From NCBI RefSeq assembly GCF_038632915.1, contig NZ_CP152050.1, positions 299,501-363,500 on the forward strand: DNA of 64,000 nt. The letters run 5' to 3'. This document shows, one piece after another, positions 60,901 to 64,000 of the stretch (the stretch's first letter is position 1; every line of letters begins with the position of its first letter). The notes below the pieces were generated by a model. It saw nothing but the letters and a program-made list of their open reading frames with translations, did not search any database and was not told the DNA's origin. This DNA is from Paenisporosarcina sp. FSL H8-0542. GTDB taxonomy: Bacteria > Bacillota > Bacilli > Bacillales_A > Planococcaceae. The translations under genes were made by a program, and so were the position numbers.

Positions 60901-63900
60901 AAGAGGGCGCATATTCCCTTGAAATGATTATGACTGATGAAGCTGGAAAACGTTACACAGCAGAAGAAACAGTCTATGTAGACAGTACGCCGCCAACCAT
61001 CAACATGGACAGCGATTCAAAGCCAGGAATCTATGAAATCGACCCTACAGGCTACTCACCTGGACAAGAGATTAAAGGATTTTATGGTTCAGTCTACGAT
61101 TCTAACATCGATGTTATGAAAAATAATGGTGAAACTTCGGTGCTAAGTCCTAAAGATGGTAGGACACCTGTTCCTGTAGATCAAGCATTGAACACGGTTA
61201 CTGGCTACCAAGATAGTTATTTCCCAACTGTATTCTTTGATACAGATGAGAAAGGTCGTTTCCATTTTGGAATTACTCCTGAGGACTTAACTTCAAAATT
61301 CGGAAGCGCATTTTGGATTTATCCAAGTGATTATTCTGGGACAGGTGATTCAGATATAACTAAACAGGAATATTATTTTATCAAAAAAGGTACCCCATAT
61401 TTAACACTTACATCTTCTGGAGGTGTTGATGCAGGTCAAGGTAACGAAGATAAGGTTGTAATTGATGCGAATAAACCGTTCAAAACGACAATCGCAACGA
61501 AAAATGGATTAGGAATGTCAGGCGGTAAAATTACTCTCAATGATGCGGGTGTTTACGCTTTTAGCAATATTAGATTGACAGATGAGTATAAAAACTATCT
61601 AATCAGCAAAGGGATTGACCCTACTAAAGTTCTAACTGTAGGTGAGCCGTATGCTCATCCAGTCTATCAAATCGGTAAAAACATTGATGTGACAATATCT
61701 GGCATTGGTCCAGATGGTGCTCTTGACCATGATTTGAATATTTTTGAAGCGGATGTGACTTTTACAAGCGAAGATCCAATTGTTGGACCAAAAGAGTTCC
61801 CACTATTACAAGCTAATTTAACCTTGTCAGGTGAGAATTCGAAAGTGACGTGGTTCCCAACCAATGTACCTTATTTACGACAGTCAACATCCCTGCTTAG
61901 AGGTCGTTTGGCGGCAGAATCTTTCGCAAGAAACAATGTAAACAATCAATATCCTCAATTCACAGTGGATTCAGGTGCGAAGGTAACTGTCAAAGATGAT
62001 AAGGGTAAAACATTTACAACAGATAGCCCTACAACTCCAAATAATACAATGGCGTATGCTTTTATCAACCCGTATTATGCCGTGACGATGGATGTAAGTA
62101 ATTCACCATATTCTGTCGAAGCGAATGTACCAGGTCACTTCAAGGGATATGGGCAAACACCAGTCATTGGTCAAAATAAATTTGGATATCAATCAGGAAC
62201 TGTAAAAGATCTCCCAGGTCTTTTCCCGATTCTTTTAGGTGGAGATTTCAATGAGGATAACGTCATCGACATGAAGGATTTGACGGATGAAATCAATGTT
62301 TATTATCAATATAAGAACCTAAATACACCTAGTAATCCGGCCAATACGTTAGCCAACAAAACGGCATTCCTTAACAGCAACAGAAATGCTGATATTTATT
62401 GGATAAAACCAGGATCTCCCGGTTATGGAATTGATTATAATGACTTCTATTTCATCTTCAAAAACTTTGGTAAACAAAATCAAAATGCGATTGATGCAGG
62501 GTTAACGGTTCCAACCGCCCAAATGACGGTGGATCAAGATGTGACCATTACGACTCAGTATGGCGGATCCATCACGTTAAATGCGGGAGACACACTACAA
62601 CAAGTCATGAAAAAGCTAAATTTTGCAGGACCAAAACAAAAAACGTTAGAAACGACCATTCCAAAGTTACAAGACTTACAAAATGGTGCGACAGTTTCCG
62701 TCATCCCATTTAGCGATGTGTTCGTAGATGATGTGGTATGGAGAAAAGCGATTACAAAAGTTATGCTCGGTTCAACCGATGTAACAAGTGCAGTAAATAT
62801 TAAAGAAGCGTATACGTATCGTGACCAAAATGGTGCAACACAGACTATGCCTTCTAAAATTACGTTACCTGGTTCTTTATTCACGACGGCAGCTAATTAC
62901 ACAGTTACAGTTAAGGCTGCTGACTATCAAGATGTAACTACTAGCTTTACGGTTTCGGCGGAACAAATTCTGACGCCTACGATTCCTTTGGTTACCGACC
63001 CGCAAAAAGCGCATGTAGGTAAAGATTTAACCTTAACCTTCGAAGATGATGCTAATTGGCGAAATGGGATTGATAAAATCGTAGTTAAGACGTTAAACTA
63101 CCCAGCGGGTGTAACGATCCTTGATAAGACAAATCCAAGTAATATTATTGATTTGACAGATGGCAGTGGTAACAAATATTACGATATAAGCGTACCAGGA
63201 CAAATTACATTTAAGGCAGATTTATTTAAGACGAATGCATCACCTGTTGGTCCTTCTTCGGCAATAAATCCTAGTGGAACGAACTGGTTGCCTCAGTTGT
63301 ATAAGTTTGAAATCAACTCAACAGGTGTAGATAATACGATCTACCCGCTTAAAGCGGTAGGAGTAGATTCAAACGGCAGTGCTGCACAGGCCCTTGGATT
63401 TGGCATTACTTTTGATAGTCAAGGTGGTGCTCCAGTTGACTCAGTAGCGGTTGGGTACAGAGCAGATAGAACAAAGGTTGGTAATGAGCTTATATACAAT
63501 AATATTGGTAACTTCATTAATCCAAGTAGTACAAGACCAGGATATAAATTTATCGGTTGGTTTAAAGATTCAGCAGGTACAAGTTATTGGGCCACAAGTG
63601 AGACTCTAAATGCAGATCAAACTGTCTATGCTAAATGGCAAATGGACTTTACACAAAGCTATTCACCTGTTGATGTAACGAAACCCAATGGTATCAAGTT
63701 CGACAGTACAAGTGGAGCTAACGGAACTGGTTGGGTGCTTGGTGAAGGAGATCTTAAAATCAACATTCCAGATTATGCAACTAACATTCCTTGGTTAACA
63801 AATAAGGATAAAATTGCTAAAATCGATGCAACTTATTATAAAATCAAGAGTGATGGAACAACGGAAGATAAACCTACAACTTATACGTTAGATCCAAGCA

Positions 63901-64000
63901 CATATGAAATGTCAACTAACGATAGAATTGGAACGCTTTCATTTACGACAGCGACTGAAAGTTATGCTACTGGACATCCAAATGAAAAGTTTGCTTTTAG
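57906..64000 (+). CDS. Giant secreted S8 protease with dockerin-like and InlB-type repeats (3' partial)
   Basis: The frame is open from ATG 57906 to the window end (over 2030 residues). There is a signal peptide with a long basic lead ('MLLNIALPQALTHVNA' end), an I9-like propeptide (about 85-220), and a catalytic triad of Asp278 ('GVLDTGIDYNHPD'), His351 ('SHGSHVSGTIAAN') and Ser684 ('MSGTSMATPHVAGI') with a PA domain between. Downstream are beta-sandwich domains, a dockerin-like calcium segment ('GGDFNEDNVIDMKDLTDEIN', near 62240) with a second half near 62395, and an InlB B-repeat ('RPGYKFIGWFKDSAG', 'QTVYAKWQ', near 63535-63640). Any wall anchor lies outside the window. Confidence 0.93.
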   Translation, partial: MKREKISKIFTGTLRKKFSKRQAKKVFSVFALSLMLLNIALPQALTHVNAETKPNQQILSSETFNAKEVNRILDGLTPEQKANINKLTGADNAQKIHVDQKDLRSSKNINVIVQFKEDPAKIQIIKKSLAKGGATVDSKAFASEYSDAQKKVEDSHAKFKSFVNTQPKTQIIGGKSVKTAMSITREYSEAFNGVALSLPAKLVENIVENPEVASVWSQVEYTVAEGSTPKALETSESVGKPTTGLSLLGLDKLQAEGHTGIIKSGPRAGQKVKVGVLDTGIDYNHPDLKAVYKGGHDLVNNAGFDANGNVIYVDDHDPMETNYEDWVAAKANPNPVVGPPPADYKQYITSHGSHVSGTIAANTTNNNDVYSANGVAPDVDLYGYRVLGPGGRGTTDSVLNGIDQAVKDDMDVINLSLGATINDPLYPTSIAINNATLAGVVCDVAAGNSGPGAATVGSPGTSALAITVGASTIPGDIPVMTLKNGATSYQARLFGKTFAQADDAFKGQSFPIVDVGLGSAADYNGLDMSGKIALVKRGGEFLQTKMANAKKAGVAGMIIWNNSADADNQGYITSFLGVSMDNVYSVSLTQAQGQALSDAIYKDPKSATITFPDTLDAPIAKKGDELANFSSTGPVKDWTIKPDVVAPGVDISSTVPYDVWEPQDGVSVENRDYKYAYELMSGTSMATPHVAGISALILAANPEYTPADVKSALMNTAKDINTDSKTYSVYQVGAGRVDPARAIKEDVKIQVLDKAYTVDSDSSTLSQIDNLTGSMFFGFKGRGEGATNGSDDVISSKDFNITNQGTSSKTFNVSTQFISTKFAGSNKVGPGTGNDVKIDFSTGGTKVSSINVDGGSSVKTEAKITVPSNALEGTYEGYIYLVNAANSSESYRIPFTITVAEKGIDTFKVDYKAMTMPGGAAGYRFSINSSMENFYIVLKDKNGNYLGVANTLNDASWLSPGVQYGPYITLFNGQYLPFTKPYEGSLDQSGIATKTESIKEGAYSLEMIMTDEAGKRYTAEETVYVDSTPPTINMDSDSKPGIYEIDPTGYSPGQEIKGFYGSVYDSNIDVMKNNGETSVLSPKDGRTPVPVDQALNTVTGYQDSYFPTVFFDTDEKGRFHFGITPEDLTSKFGSAFWIYPSDYSGTGDSDITKQEYYFIKKGTPYLTLTSSGGVDAGQGNEDKVVIDANKPFKTTIATKNGLGMSGGKITLNDAGVYAFSNIRLTDEYKNYLISKGIDPTKVLTVGEPYAHPVYQIGKNIDVTISGIGPDGALDHDLNIFEADVTFTSEDPIVGPKEFPLLQANLTLSGENSKVTWFPTNVPYLRQSTSLLRGRLAAESFARNNVNNQYPQFTVDSGAKVTVKDDKGKTFTTDSPTTPNNTMAYAFINPYYAVTMDVSNSPYSVEANVPGHFKGYGQTPVIGQNKFGYQSGTVKDLPGLFPILLGGDFNEDNVIDMKDLTDEINVYYQYKNLNTPSNPANTLANKTAFLNSNRNADIYWIKPGSPGYGIDYNDFYFIFKNFGKQNQNAIDAGLTVPTAQMTVDQDVTITTQYGGSITLNAGDTLQQVMKKLNFAGPKQKTLETTIPKLQDLQNGATVSVIPFSDVFVDDVVWRKAITKVMLGSTDVTSAVNIKEAYTYRDQNGATQTMPSKITLPGSLFTTAANYTVTVKAADYQDVTTSFTVSAEQILTPTIPLVTDPQKAHVGKDLTLTFEDDANWRNGIDKIVVKTLNYPAGVTILDKTNPSNIIDLTDGSGNKYYDISVPGQITFKADLFKTNASPVGPSSAINPSGTNWLPQLYKFEINSTGVDNTIYPLKAVGVDSNGSAAQALGFGITFDSQGGAPVDSVAVGYRADRTKVGNELIYNNIGNFINPSSTRPGYKFIGWFKDSAGTSYWATSETLNADQTVYAKWQMDFTQSYSPVDVTKPNGIKFDSTSGANGTGWVLGEGDLKINIPDYATNIPWLTNKDKIAKIDATYYKIKSDGTTEDKPTTYTLDPSTYEMSTNDRIGTLSFTTATESYATGHPNEKFAF

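Noticed and set aside
1-64000. tRNA or rRNA genes, CRISPR arrays, prophage attachment sites
   Set aside because: None recognised by eye on either strand; a tRNAscan or Rfam run would settle short RNAs.

Overview
The window looks like a chromosomal segment of a motile, low-GC, spore-former-type Bacillota, most likely a Planococcaceae relative (Sporosarcina/Lysinibacillus-like). The evidence is a B. subtilis-style flagellar gene set (fliY, swrB, swrD, flhO/flhP, yvyF, sigma-D promoters), many TTG/GTG starts with strong Shine-Dalgarno sites, and very large secreted subtilases. The genus is inference.

Layout. 1-3294: end of a repetitive secreted surface protein. 3525-4253: a small glucosaminidase without signal peptide. 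4316-12752: late flagellar genes under two near-perfect sigma-D promoters: flaG-fliD-fliT-fliS-motA-motB-fliL, then yvyF-flgM-flgN-flgK-flgL. 12753-13334: a non-coding mobile element inserted at the flgL terminator. 13480-15167 (minus strand): rod genes flhO-flhP. 15354-37231: the large flagellar operon flgB-flgC-fliE-F-G-H-I-J-K-flgD-flgE-swrD-fliM-fliY-fliO-P-Q-R-flhB-flhA-flhF-flhG-(element)-sigD-swrB-yaaR-like-pilZ. 37341-41468: phnA-like gene, a second copy of the element, a DUF899 gene, an ECF sigma/DUF4179 anti-sigma pair and a ZIP transporter. 41787-48361: an ABC importer operon with a phosphodiesterase, a DeoR regulator and a HAD phosphatase. 48391-50512: an SMR pair and D-serine dehydratase. 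50652-51104: third copy of the element. 51392-53861: a NarL-type two-component system. 54050-64000: two giant S8 proteases, the second cut by the window end.

Main story. The large flagellar operon begins with what I read as a class I cyclic-di-GMP (GEMM) riboswitch followed by an intrinsic terminator, and ends with a PilZ-domain gene. Cyclic-di-GMP could therefore act on flagella at both the transcript and protein level. The same operon lacks every chemotaxis gene found in the B. subtilis fla/che operon (cheY, cheB, cheA, cheW, cheC, cheD). The site where cheB-A-W-C-D would sit holds a miniature transposable element, and the CheY-interacting motifs of FliM and FliY look degenerate. The locus may encode a flagellum steered by cyclic-di-GMP rather than by CheY; che genes elsewhere in the genome cannot be excluded.

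A second story is a family of structured, non-coding mobile elements. Three copies (A-C) sit between duplicated transcription terminators. A fourth (D), with different ISL3-like ends and an 8-bp target duplication, carries the same internal structured modules.
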